From F1-60-MAGs149 sp032119475 (GTDB taxonomy: Bacteria; Actinomycetota; Thermoleophilia; Gaiellales; F1-60-MAGs149), in the NCBI GenBank assembly GCA_032119475.1, contig JAUMCA010000047.1:1-10874 (forward strand): a stretch of DNA of 10,874 bases. The letters run 5' to 3'. Below, piece by piece: positions 1 through 6,652 of the stretch; the first letter of the stretch is position 1, and each line of letters begins with the position of its first letter. Below the pieces are notes generated by a model that made no database searches, had not been told where the DNA came from, and saw nothing but the letters and a program-made list of their open reading frames with translations. The translations under genes and the position numbers were made by a program.

Positions 1-1
1 G

Positions 2-97
2 GAGCCGGTCTTCAGCCTCCGCGACCCGAAGCCAGGCGCCGTCCAGGTCGCCGGGCTCGTCGTCGGCCCGGTCAAGCGCCGCCTACGCGGCCGCTGA
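2..97 (+). CDS. 3' end of an unidentified protein-coding gene (partial)
   Basis: An open frame enters from the left edge and ends at a TGA at 95-97, leaving 31 codons. The visible tail ends VAGLVVGPVKRRLRGR, that is, a short hydrophobic stretch followed by a strongly basic C-terminus. Third positions are mostly G or C, as in the real genes here, and the frame stops exactly where the converging glycosyltransferase ends. These two facts are the only support for it. Too little is visible to name a product. The neighbouring glycosyltransferase makes a cell-surface polysaccharide function possible, but that is a guess from position. Confidence 0.45.
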   Translation, partial: EPVFSLRDPKPGAVQVAGLVVGPVKRRLRGR

Positions 98-1393
98 TCA
101 GCGGCCGACCGCGCCGCGGATGAGATACGCGAGGGCCTCCGCCTGCGTCTGGCGCGAGATACGGGACCGCACCGCAGCGGGGAGCGCCGGGGTGCCGAGC
201 GTGCCGGCCCGCCACGCGTCCACGTAGGCGGCGAGAGCGGCCCGCGCCCCGGTGACGTCGTCCGGCGCGACGACCGACGCGTCGACCGCGGCGAGCTCAC
301 GCGCCGCCGCGCCGTGCGGCGGGATCAGCGCCAGGACCGGGCGGCCGCTGGCCAGGAGCTCCCAGATCTTGCCGGGGAGGAACTTCGCGCCGTGGCCGTC
401 CCCGTCCTGCATGAACAGAAGCGCGACGTCGGCGTCGGCCTGGATCTGCAGCGCCGCGGCGTGCGGCACCGGCGGTTCGACGCGCACGACGTCGCCCAGG
501 CCGAGCGCGTCGATGCGCGCGCGGTCCGCGTCGGGCAGGCCGCCGACGAAGCGCAGACGCAGGATGTCGCGGAGGTCCGGTCGGTCCGCGAGCAGCTCCG
601 CCGCCGCCTGCAGCAGGACGCGCGGCGATCGGTCGCCGAAGAACCAGCCCGTGAACGCGAGGGTGCAGTGGTCCGGATCGGGCCGTCGCCGGATCGCGTC
701 CACCTCCTCGAGGTCGACGCCGTTCGGGATGACCGCCAGCGGCAGGTCCGGGCGCAGGCCGCGCACCTCGTCCTCCGCGTGGTCGACCACGCTCGCGGCG
801 TCCATGCCCGCGGTGCACCAGCGCGCGAGGCGCGTGATCGCCGCGTGCTTCGCCCGCACGTCGGCCCGCGACAGGTCGAGGTCCGCGTGCGTGAGCCAGG
901 GATCACGCCAGTCCGCGATCCACGGGACGTCGACGCGGTCCGCGATCAGGCGCCCGGCGACGGCGACGGTGTGCGGCGGCGTGGTCGTCACGAAGGCGTC
1001 GAAGCGCCCGCTCCGGAGGAGGCGCACGGCGGCGGGGACGACGTCCGCGAGCCACGGCGCGTTGGCGTCGGGGAGGAAGGCGCGCTGCGGCGCGAGCCGA
1101 GCGCGCAGGGCGAGGCGGTGCAGCGCCGACGGCGCCTGGCGGATGCGCTCGCCCGGCAGCTGCCGCAGCGACGGACCCCGGTAGGGCACCCGGTGCACGA
1201 GGACGTAGGGCGGGATGCGCTCGACGGACCCCGGGTCCTCGGCGAGCCACTTCGCGTCCGTCGGCACGAGCATCTCGACGTCGACCCCGAGCAGCGGCAG
1301 GCGGCGGGAGAACTGGATCGTGCGCTCGACGCCGCCGCCGCTCGTGGGCGGGTAGTAGAACGCGATCAGGAGGATGCGCAGGCGCTCGGCCAC
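98..1393 (-). CDS. GT4-type (GT-B fold) glycosyltransferase
   Basis: A 431-aa predicted cytoplasmic or membrane-associated glycosyltransferase that would move a sugar from a nucleotide donor to a glycan or lipid acceptor; donor and acceptor cannot be read from sequence. The N-terminal Rossmann half opens with RILLIAFYYPPTSGGGVER (residues 5-23), the usual glycine-rich acceptor-side loop, and contains IADWRDPW (159-166). The donor half begins after VIPNGVD (221-227). It carries FTGWFF (247-252), RFVGG (281-285) and the donor-site segment around K336, K342 and E345 in KFLPGKIWELLASGRPV. Length is normal for the family. The start is a GTG at 1393, 4 nt after the stop of the upstream ketoacyl synthase, with no clear ribosome site, so the two are probably cotranscribed. 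Its TGA (100-98) abuts the TGA of the plus-strand gene at 95-97. Family assignment is secure and specificity unknown. Confidence 0.88.
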   Translation of the reverse strand: MAERLRILLIAFYYPPTSGGGVERTIQFSRRLPLLGVDVEMLVPTDAKWLAEDPGSVERIPPYVLVHRVPYRGPSLRQLPGERIRQAPSALHRLALRARLAPQRAFLPDANAPWLADVVPAAVRLLRSGRFDAFVTTTPPHTVAVAGRLIADRVDVPWIADWRDPWLTHADLDLSRADVRAKHAAITRLARWCTAGMDAASVVDHAEDEVRGLRPDLPLAVIPNGVDLEEVDAIRRRPDPDHCTLAFTGWFFGDRSPRVLLQAAAELLADRPDLRDILRLRFVGGLPDADRARIDALGLGDVVRVEPPVPHAAALQIQADADVALLFMQDGDGHGAKFLPGKIWELLASGRPVLALIPPHGAAARELAAVDASVVAPDDVTGARAALAAYVDAWRAGTLGTPALPAAVRSRISRQTQAEALAYLIRGAVGR

Positions 1394-1397
1394 GGCG

Positions 1398-2636
1398 TCA
1401 GACGCGTCGCAGCGCGACGGCGCCGTTGTGGCCGCCGAGGCCGATCGAGCACGAGATGGCGACGTCCAGGTCGGGCAGCGCGCGCTGCCCCTCCGGCGCG
1501 TAGTCGAGATCGCAGAGCGGATCGGGCTCGGTCAGGTTGATCGTCGGCGGGACCACCCGGTCGCGCACCGCGAGGGCAGCGACCGCGACCTCGAAGGCGC
1601 CGGCGGCGCCCATCTGATGGCCAGTCATCGACTTCGTCGACGTGACGACGAGGTCGTCCGCGGCGGCGCCGAAGACGGTGCGGATCGACTGCGTCTCGAG
1701 CCGGTCGTTCGCCTGCGTGCCGGTGCCGTGCGGGTTGACGTAGCCGACGTCGCCGGGTGCGAGGTCGCCCTTCTTGAGCACGCGCCGGAACATCGCGTCG
1801 ATGCCGACGCAGTCCTCCCGTGGCGCGGCGATGTGGTACGCGTCGTTCGTCGCCGACCAGGTGACGACCTCCGCGATGATCGAGGCGCCGCGGGCCCGCG
1901 CGTCCTCCTCGCGCTCGAGCACCAGCACGGTGGCGCCCTCGCCGAGGACGAAGCCGTCGCGCGTCGCGTCGAAGGGCCTCGACGCCGTCGTCACGTCCTC
2001 ACCGGGACGCGGCGCGCCGAGCACCTTCATGTTGCAGAAGCCGCCCATGATGTACTCGGTGATCAGCGTGTCGACGCCGCCGGCGAGGATCACGTCGGCC
2101 TCGCCGTGGCGGACGAGGTCCGAGGCCACGCCGACCGCGTGCGCGCCGCTGGCGCAGGCGGAGCTGACGGAGAAGTTCGGGCCGATGACGCCGAGGTCGC
2201 GCGCCACCTCGAACCCGGGCGTGTCGACGAGCATCGCGCCGTGGAGGTGCGGCCCGATCCGCTGCGGGCCGCGCTCGAAGAACGTGCCCATGCCGCTCTG
2301 GATCGTCGCGGCACCGCCGAAGGCGGAGCCGATCACGACGCCGACGGACTCGGGGTCGTCGAATCCGGCCCCGCTCATCGCCCACGCCTCGCGCGCCGCG
2401 GCGATCGCCGTGACGCTGCAGCGATCCATCTTGCGGGCCTCGCGCTTCTCGACGACGGCCTCCGGATCGAAGTCCTTCATCTCGGCCGCGATCCGCACGT
2501 CGAGGCGCTCGGGGTCGAACCCCGCGATCGGCGCGACGCCGGACGTGCCCGACAGGAGCGCGGCCCACGCGGTCGCCGTGTCGAGGCCCACGGGAGACAG
2601 GATGCCGATCCCCGTGATGACGACCCGGCCGGCCAT
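1398..2636 (-). CDS. fabF: 3-oxoacyl-[acyl-carrier-protein] synthase II (KAS II, FabF-like)
   Basis: A 412-aa thiolase-fold condensing enzyme that would extend an acyl chain by decarboxylative condensation of malonyl-ACP with an acyl-enzyme, in the cytoplasm. VVITGIGILSPVG (5-17) is the standard N-terminus. The Cys-His-His triad is present: C161 in SSACASGAHAVG, H303 in NPHGTGTQAND and H340 in STKSMTGHQMGAAG, with K335 also kept. Numbering closely follows E. coli FabF (C163, H303, K335, H340). The active Cys rules out a chain-length-factor paralogue. The C-terminal loop reads CSIGLGGHN (396-404), so the position of the FabF gating Phe400 is Leu. No other fab or ACP gene is visible; the next gene in the operon is a glycosyltransferase, so it may serve a dedicated lipid rather than bulk fatty-acid synthesis (inference). 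ATG start at 2636, 23 bp from a divergent gene. Confidence 0.9.
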   Translation of the reverse strand: MAGRVVITGIGILSPVGLDTATAWAALLSGTSGVAPIAGFDPERLDVRIAAEMKDFDPEAVVEKREARKMDRCSVTAIAAAREAWAMSGAGFDDPESVGVVIGSAFGGAATIQSGMGTFFERGPQRIGPHLHGAMLVDTPGFEVARDLGVIGPNFSVSSACASGAHAVGVASDLVRHGEADVILAGGVDTLITEYIMGGFCNMKVLGAPRPGEDVTTASRPFDATRDGFVLGEGATVLVLEREEDARARGASIIAEVVTWSATNDAYHIAAPREDCVGIDAMFRRVLKKGDLAPGDVGYVNPHGTGTQANDRLETQSIRTVFGAAADDLVVTSTKSMTGHQMGAAGAFEVAVAALAVRDRVVPPTINLTEPDPLCDLDYAPEGQRALPDLDVAISCSIGLGGHNGAVALRRV

Positions 2637-2642
2637 GGGAGG

Positions 2643-2652
2643 ATGCTAGCGT
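2643..2652. promoter_or_regulatory. Overlapping back-to-back -10 elements, bidirectional promoter
   Basis: Only 23 bp separate the divergent ATG codons of the ketoacyl synthase (2636) and the M42 peptidase (2660). Around the palindrome GCTAGC (2645-2650), the plus strand reads TAGCGT (2647-2652), 7 nt before the peptidase ATG. The minus strand reads TAGCAT (2648-2643), 6 nt before the synthase ATG. Both match the actinobacterial -10 pattern TANNNT at the spacing typical of leaderless mRNAs, and they share the same TA step. No convincing -35 is seen on either side. This is a motif-based prediction. Confidence 0.55.
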
Positions 2653-2659
2653 CCGCCCC

Positions 2660-3712
2660 ATGGATCCCGCCGCACGCGAACGCCTCTTCCGCCTGCTCGA
2701 AGCGCATGGTCCGTCGGGCCGCGAGGCGGAGGCGGCGGACCTCTGGGCCGCGATGGCCGCCGAGTTCGCGACCGTCGAACGCGACCGGCTGGGCAACGCC
2801 ATCGCGTCGGTCGGCCCCGCTGACGCCCCCGCGATCCTGCTGCTCGGGCACATCGACCAGATCGGGCTGATCGTCACGCACATCGAGGACCAGGGCGTGC
2901 TCCGCGTGCGCGGGCTCGGCGGCTGGGACCCCCGTGTGCTCGTCGGCCAGCCGGTTGTCGTGCGGACCGCGAGCGGCGCCGTCCCGGGCGTGATCGGCAG
3001 CGTCCCGATCCACCTGCAGAAGGGCGACGAGCGGACCTCCGGCACCGAGATGAAGCAGCTGTGGATCGACATCGGCGCGACCGACGGCGACCACGCCAAG
3101 AGCCTCGTCCGCATCGGCGACGACGTGATCGTCGGGAACGGCCCGACGGCCCTCCAGGGCTCGCGCGTCGCGAGCCGCGCGCTCGACGACCGCGTCGGCG
3201 CGTGGGCCGCGCTGGAGGCGCTCCGCCGCGTCGCCGCCGGCAACCCGCAGGTGCGCGTCGTCGCGACGGGCTGCGTGCTCGAGGAGACGCTCGGCGACGG
3301 CGCCCGACTCGTGACCGACGCCGTCCAGCCGGCGGTGTCGATCGTCATCGACGTCACGCACGCCGCCGACGTCCCGATGGTCGACCGCGGCGACACCGGT
3401 CCGCAGGCCCTCGGCAAGGGCCCGGTCCTGACGCGCGGCCTCGGCCTGGACGAGGGCATCGCCCACGCGCTGGAGGAGATCGCCACGGCGGAGGGCATCC
3501 CGTACGGCATGGAGGCGATGCCGGGCGGCCGCACGCACACCGACGTCGACAACACGCTCCAGTCGGTGCGCAGCCTGCGGGCCGGCCTGATCGGCATCCC
3601 GCTGCGCCACATGCACTCACCCGCCGAGATCTGCGACCTGGACGACCTCGAGGGCTGCGCGGCCCTGCTCGCCGCGTACTGCCTCGCCGCCAGCCCGGAG
3701 TCGCTCGCCTGA
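2660..3712 (+). CDS. M42 family metallo-aminopeptidase
   Basis: A 350-aa cytosolic dizinc (or cobalt) aminopeptidase of the glutamyl aminopeptidase/TET type, likely trimming peptides from protein turnover. Family members form large oligomers. All metal and catalytic positions of the family are found: H64 in LLGHIDQIG, D176 in SRALDDRVG, the catalytic/ligand pair E208-E209 in VLEETLGDGA, D231 in IDVTHAADVP and H319 in PLRHMHSPAEICD. GPVLTRG (254-260) is also typical. Two motifs vary from what I recall as common: HxDEIG reads HIDQIG, and EE-GLRGA reads EETLGDGA. There is no signal peptide. The ATG is chosen because the family starts about here and the next gene upstream starts 23 bp away on the other strand. 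Its TGA overlaps the next ATG by one base, so it heads an operon. The actual peptide preference is unknown. Confidence 0.9.
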   Translation: MDPAARERLFRLLEAHGPSGREAEAADLWAAMAAEFATVERDRLGNAIASVGPADAPAILLLGHIDQIGLIVTHIEDQGVLRVRGLGGWDPRVLVGQPVVVRTASGAVPGVIGSVPIHLQKGDERTSGTEMKQLWIDIGATDGDHAKSLVRIGDDVIVGNGPTALQGSRVASRALDDRVGAWAALEALRRVAAGNPQVRVVATGCVLEETLGDGARLVTDAVQPAVSIVIDVTHAADVPMVDRGDTGPQALGKGPVLTRGLGLDEGIAHALEEIATAEGIPYGMEAMPGGRTHTDVDNTLQSVRSLRAGLIGIPLRHMHSPAEICDLDDLEGCAALLAAYCLAASPESLA

Positions 3713-4428
3713 TGCGCGCCGTCGCGATCGCGGCGATGGCGCTGATCCTGGCCGCCTGCGGCAGCAACCCGCTCGCCGACGACGAGGCCGCCACGGGGAC
3801 CGTCCCCGAGCCTCCCGCGGCGACCGCCGCCGCGCCCGCGCTGGAGCCCGGCCGTGACGGCTGCAACCACGAGCGGCCGCCTGCGGCCGACGAGCCGCGC
3901 CCGACCTTCACCGAGGCACCGCCATCGCCCCTGACCGGTCCCGGCCCGTGGTTCGTGACGATGGCGACCTCATGCGGGACGATCCGCATCGAGCTCGACA
4001 CCGAGATCGGCGACGACGCGGCCGCCTCCTTCGCCGCGCTGGCGCGCGCGGGCTTCTACGACGGCCTCGCGTTCCATCGCGTCGTCCCCGGCTTCGTCCT
4101 CCAGGGCGGGGACCCCGATGGCACCGGCGCCGGCGGCCCCGGCTACTCGGTCGCGTCCCCACCACCGGGCGACTACCGCTACCGGAACGGCGACGTCGCC
4201 ATGGCGAAGGCGGCGAACGAGCCGGACGGCGCGGCGGGGTCGCAGTTCTTCATCGTCTCGACGGAGTCCGGCGGGACGATGCTCGAGCCGCTGTACGCGG
4301 TGATCGGACACGTCCTCGACAAGGAGTCCGCCGCCACGATCCGCCGTATCGACCGGCTCGGGGTCGACGACGGACCGCCGGTGGAGCCGGTCTGGATCTG
4401 GACGGCGCGGCTGTCCGAGGGGCAGTAG
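3712..4428 (+). CDS. Cyclophilin-type peptidyl-prolyl cis-trans isomerase, secreted lipoprotein
   Basis: A 238-aa proline isomerase likely acting as a folding catalyst outside the membrane. Residues 1-16 form a lipoprotein signal peptide ending in the lipobox LAAC, with C16 the predicted lipidation site. A Pro/Ala-rich tether of about 60 residues follows (roughly 20-78). The cyclophilin domain runs from about 80 to 234. The active-site block FHRVVPGFVLQGGDP (121-135) supplies R123, F128 and Q131, and SQFFIV (177-182) supplies Q178 and F180. The loop equivalent to human CypA W121/H126 reads LEPLYAVIGHV, so those two residues are not kept, as in many bacterial members. C51 and C88 could form a disulfide (inference). 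The ATG at 3712 overlaps the preceding TGA as TGATG, implying translational coupling. The frame stays open upstream inside the peptidase gene, but the signal peptide and coupling fix this start. Confidence 0.92.
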   Translation: MRAVAIAAMALILAACGSNPLADDEAATGTVPEPPAATAAAPALEPGRDGCNHERPPAADEPRPTFTEAPPSPLTGPGPWFVTMATSCGTIRIELDTEIGDDAAASFAALARAGFYDGLAFHRVVPGFVLQGGDPDGTGAGGPGYSVASPPPGDYRYRNGDVAMAKAANEPDGAAGSQFFIVSTESGGTMLEPLYAVIGHVLDKESAATIRRIDRLGVDDGPPVEPVWIWTARLSEGQ

Positions 4429-4430
4429 GA
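4427..4430 (+). promoter_or_regulatory. Shine-Dalgarno AGGA for the 91-aa gene
   Basis: AGGA lies 7 nt upstream of the ATG at 4438 and overlaps the TAG stop of the cyclophilin gene. It is one of the few recognisable ribosome sites in this window and supports the short downstream frame being translated from a polycistronic message. Confidence 0.55.
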
Positions 4431-4437
4431 TCCGGCT

Positions 4438-4713
4438 ATGACTGAGAACCCCTTCGGCTTCGGCGGCATGTTCGACCCCGAGGACCTGCAGAACGCGATG
4501 CGGCAGTTCGCGGAGCAGGCGCAGGAGAGCCAGAGCGTCGCGTTCGCCGACAACGCGATCCACCTCGCGGTGCAGATGACGACCGCCGCGGTCCAGCGCA
4601 TCACGCCGGCGGGCACACCGGAGGAGCAGGCCGCGCAGCTGCGGGCCGCCATCACGGTCATCTACCCCGAGTGCGTCGCGCTGGTGCGCGAGGCGCGGCA
4701 GGGCCTCAAGTAG
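4438..4713 (+). CDS. Small conserved-looking protein of unknown function (91 aa)
   Basis: I do not recognise a family. The product starts MTENPFGFGGMFDPEDLQNA: an N-terminal Gly/Phe-rich stretch, then what look like amphipathic helices (about 14-35, 38-55 and 60-90). There is no signal peptide or membrane segment, and one cysteine (in IYPECVAL). The composition suits a small cytosolic helical protein or partner subunit. Support that it is real: an AGGA site 7 nt before the ATG, a 9-nt gap from the cyclophilin gene, codon use like its neighbours, and a stop just before a 58-nt gap leading to the TerC genes. It is the last gene of the peptidase-cyclophilin operon unless transcription runs on into TerC. 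No function is proposed. Confidence 0.75.
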   Translation: MTENPFGFGGMFDPEDLQNAMRQFAEQAQESQSVAFADNAIHLAVQMTTAAVQRITPAGTPEEQAAQLRAAITVIYPECVALVREARQGLK

Positions 4714-4771
4714 GTCGATTTCCGGGTTCCGGCAACCGGCCGGACCGCCCGTCACGACGAAGATCCCTGCG

Positions 4772-5710
4772 ATGGACTCCACCGTGCTCTGGGGCGTGCT
4801 CGTCGGTACGGTGGCGGTCGCGCTCGTCCTCGACCTGTTCGTCTTCCACCGCGGCGCCAAGGAGATCCCGCCCCGCGAGGCGTTCGCGTGGTCCGGCGTC
4901 TGGCTCGCGCTCGCCGTCGCCTTCGGCGCCTTCGTCTGGTTCGCGATGGGCAGCACGGCCGGCACGCAGTACTTCACCGGCTACCTGATCGAGAAGAGCC
5001 TCTCCGTCGACAACGTCGCGGTGTTCGCGATCCTGTTCGCCGCGCTCGCCGTACCGCCCGCGCTGCGCTACCGCGCGCTGACGATCGCGGTGATCCTCGC
5101 GCTCGTCCTGCGCGGCCTCCTGATCGCCGTCGGCGCGGCCCTGCTGGACACCTTCTGGTGGATGCCGATCCTGTTCGGCGTCTTCCTGGTCATCACCGCC
5201 GTGCGCATGGCGCGCCACACCGACCCGACCGAGGACCCCGAGAACAGCCGGATCTTCAAGCTCATCCGCCGCGTCATCCCGGTGTCGAACGACTTCCACG
5301 GCGAGAAGCTGACCATCATCGAGAGCGGCAAGCGCATCGCGACGCCGCTCCTCGTCACGCTGCTCGCACTCGCGGCGTTCGACCTGATCTTCGCGATCGA
5401 CTCCGTGCCCGCGATCTACGCGGTGACGAGCGACCCGTACATCGTGCTGGCCGCGAACGCCTTCGCCCTGCTGGGCCTGCGCGCGCTGTACTTCGCCATC
5501 GCGACGTCGCTCGAGCGGTTCCACTACCTCCAGCCGACCCTCGCGATCGTGCTCGGCTGGGTCGGTCTGAAGATGATCGCGTCCGAGTGGTTCAAGGTCC
5601 CCGCGGTGCTCAGCCTGTCGGTCGTGGCGCTGATCCTGCTGATCGGCATCCTCGCCTCCGTGCGCAAGGAGCGCCGGTTGCACGGCGCAGACACGCCGGC
5701 CAGCGGGTAA
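4772..5710 (+). CDS. TerC/Alx-family integral membrane protein (copy 1)
   Basis: A 312-aa polytopic membrane protein of the TerC family. Relatives (Alx, MeeF/MeeY, tellurite-resistance TerC) are linked to manganese export, metal loading of secreted proteins and metal or alkaline stress. The hallmark segments are present: YLIEKSLSVDNVAVF (71-85) with E74, D80 and N81, and FDLIFAIDSVPAI (203-215) with D204 and D210; these buried acidic residues are the proposed metal-site residues. NAFALLGLRALYF (229-241) is also diagnostic. About seven to nine hydrophobic segments are visible, with a charged loop at about 146-188. The ATG at 4772 follows a 58-nt gap without a clear ribosome site; a weak GAAGAT at 4759-4764, 7 nt before the ATG, could be a -10. 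The stop is 12 nt before a second TerC gene. The transported metal cannot be read from sequence. Confidence 0.93.
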   Translation: MDSTVLWGVLVGTVAVALVLDLFVFHRGAKEIPPREAFAWSGVWLALAVAFGAFVWFAMGSTAGTQYFTGYLIEKSLSVDNVAVFAILFAALAVPPALRYRALTIAVILALVLRGLLIAVGAALLDTFWWMPILFGVFLVITAVRMARHTDPTEDPENSRIFKLIRRVIPVSNDFHGEKLTIIESGKRIATPLLVTLLALAAFDLIFAIDSVPAIYAVTSDPYIVLAANAFALLGLRALYFAIATSLERFHYLQPTLAIVLGWVGLKMIASEWFKVPAVLSLSVVALILLIGILASVRKERRLHGADTPASG

Positions 5711-5722
5711 TCCTTCCTCCCA

Positions 5723-6646
5723 ATGGAAACCCATGACCTGCTCTGGATCGCGCTCGCGGTCACCGTCGGCACCGCGCTGATCCTGGACCTCTTCGTCTTC
5801 CAGCGCGAGGCGAAGACGATGGGCACCCGGCAGGCGTTCATCTGGACCGGCGTCTGGGTCTCGCTCGCCCTCGCGTTCGGCGTGCTGGTGTGGGTCACCC
5901 TCGGGCCGTCGCGCGGCACCGAGTTCTACACGGGCTACCTGATCGAATACAGCCTGTCGGTCGACAACGTCGCCGTCTTCGCGATCCTGTTCGCCGCGCT
6001 CGCGGTCCCCGTGGAGCTGCGCTACCGCGCGCTGTTCTGGGGCGTGATCATGGCGATCGTCCTGCGCGGCATCCTGATCGCCATCGGCGGCGCGCTGCTC
6101 GAGACGTTCTGGTGGATGCCGTTCGTCTTCGGCGTCTTCCTGATCGTCACCGGCATCCGCATGGCGCGGCACACGGATCCGACCGAGTCCCCGGAGAACA
6201 GCCGCATCCTCAAGACCATCCGCCGCGTGCTGCCCGTCACGACCGGCTACCGCGGGCACGCGCTGACGGTGAAGGAGCACGGCATGCGCTTCGCGACGCC
6301 CCTCCTCGTCGCGCTGCTCGCGCTGGCCTTCTTCGACCTGATGTTCGCGATCGACTCGGTGCCCGCGATCTACGCCATCACCGACGACCCGTTCATCGTG
6401 CTCGCGGCGAACGCCTTCGCGCTGCTCGGCCTGCGCTCGTTGTACTTCGCGATCGCGTCGTCGCTCGAGCGATTCGTCTACCTGCAGCCGACGCTGGCGA
6501 TCGTGCTGGGCTGGGTCGGCATCAAGATGATCCTCTCGCACTGGCTGCACATGCCGGCGGTGCTGAGCCTGCTCGTCGTCGTGACGATCCTCGCGATCGG
6601 GATCCTCGCCTCCGTGCGGAAGAACCGCATGGCGCACGGCACCTGA
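5723..6646 (+). CDS. TerC/Alx-family integral membrane protein (copy 2)
   Basis: A 307-aa paralogue of the preceding gene, alignable end to end with few gaps and, by eye, well over half the residues identical. The signature segments are YLIEYSLSVDNVAVF (72-86) with E75, D81 and N82, and FDLMFAIDSVPAI (204-216) with D205 and D211. Both copies share FWWMP, MARHTDPTE and the QPTLAIVLGWVG segment. Divergence is concentrated at the N-terminus, in the hydrophilic loop (about 172-190, where TGYRGHALTVKEHG replaces NDFHGEKLTIIESG) and in the shorter C-terminus. The ATG lies 12 nt after the copy-1 stop, so the pair is almost certainly cotranscribed and probably arose by tandem duplication. The two may differ in metal or partner, or form heteromers (inference). 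Its stop lies only 6 nt from the stop of the converging E1 gene. Confidence 0.93.
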   Translation: METHDLLWIALAVTVGTALILDLFVFQREAKTMGTRQAFIWTGVWVSLALAFGVLVWVTLGPSRGTEFYTGYLIEYSLSVDNVAVFAILFAALAVPVELRYRALFWGVIMAIVLRGILIAIGGALLETFWWMPFVFGVFLIVTGIRMARHTDPTESPENSRILKTIRRVLPVTTGYRGHALTVKEHGMRFATPLLVALLALAFFDLMFAIDSVPAIYAITDDPFIVLAANAFALLGLRSLYFAIASSLERFVYLQPTLAIVLGWVGIKMILSHWLHMPAVLSLLVVVTILAIGILASVRKNRMAHGT

Positions 6647-6652
6647 GGCGGG

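Noticed and set aside
4714..4771. yybP-ykoY manganese riboswitch or terminator before TerC copy 1
   Set aside because: The 58-nt gap is too short for that riboswitch and lacks its conserved loops. A small hairpin (4722-4728 with 4734-4739) has a bulge and no U-tract.
4706..6637. Minus-strand open frame (643 codons) antisense to both TerC genes, with apparent internal repeats
   Set aside because: The apparent internal repeat only reflects the tandem TerC duplication on the other strand. Composition is Asp/Arg/His-rich without recognisable domains.
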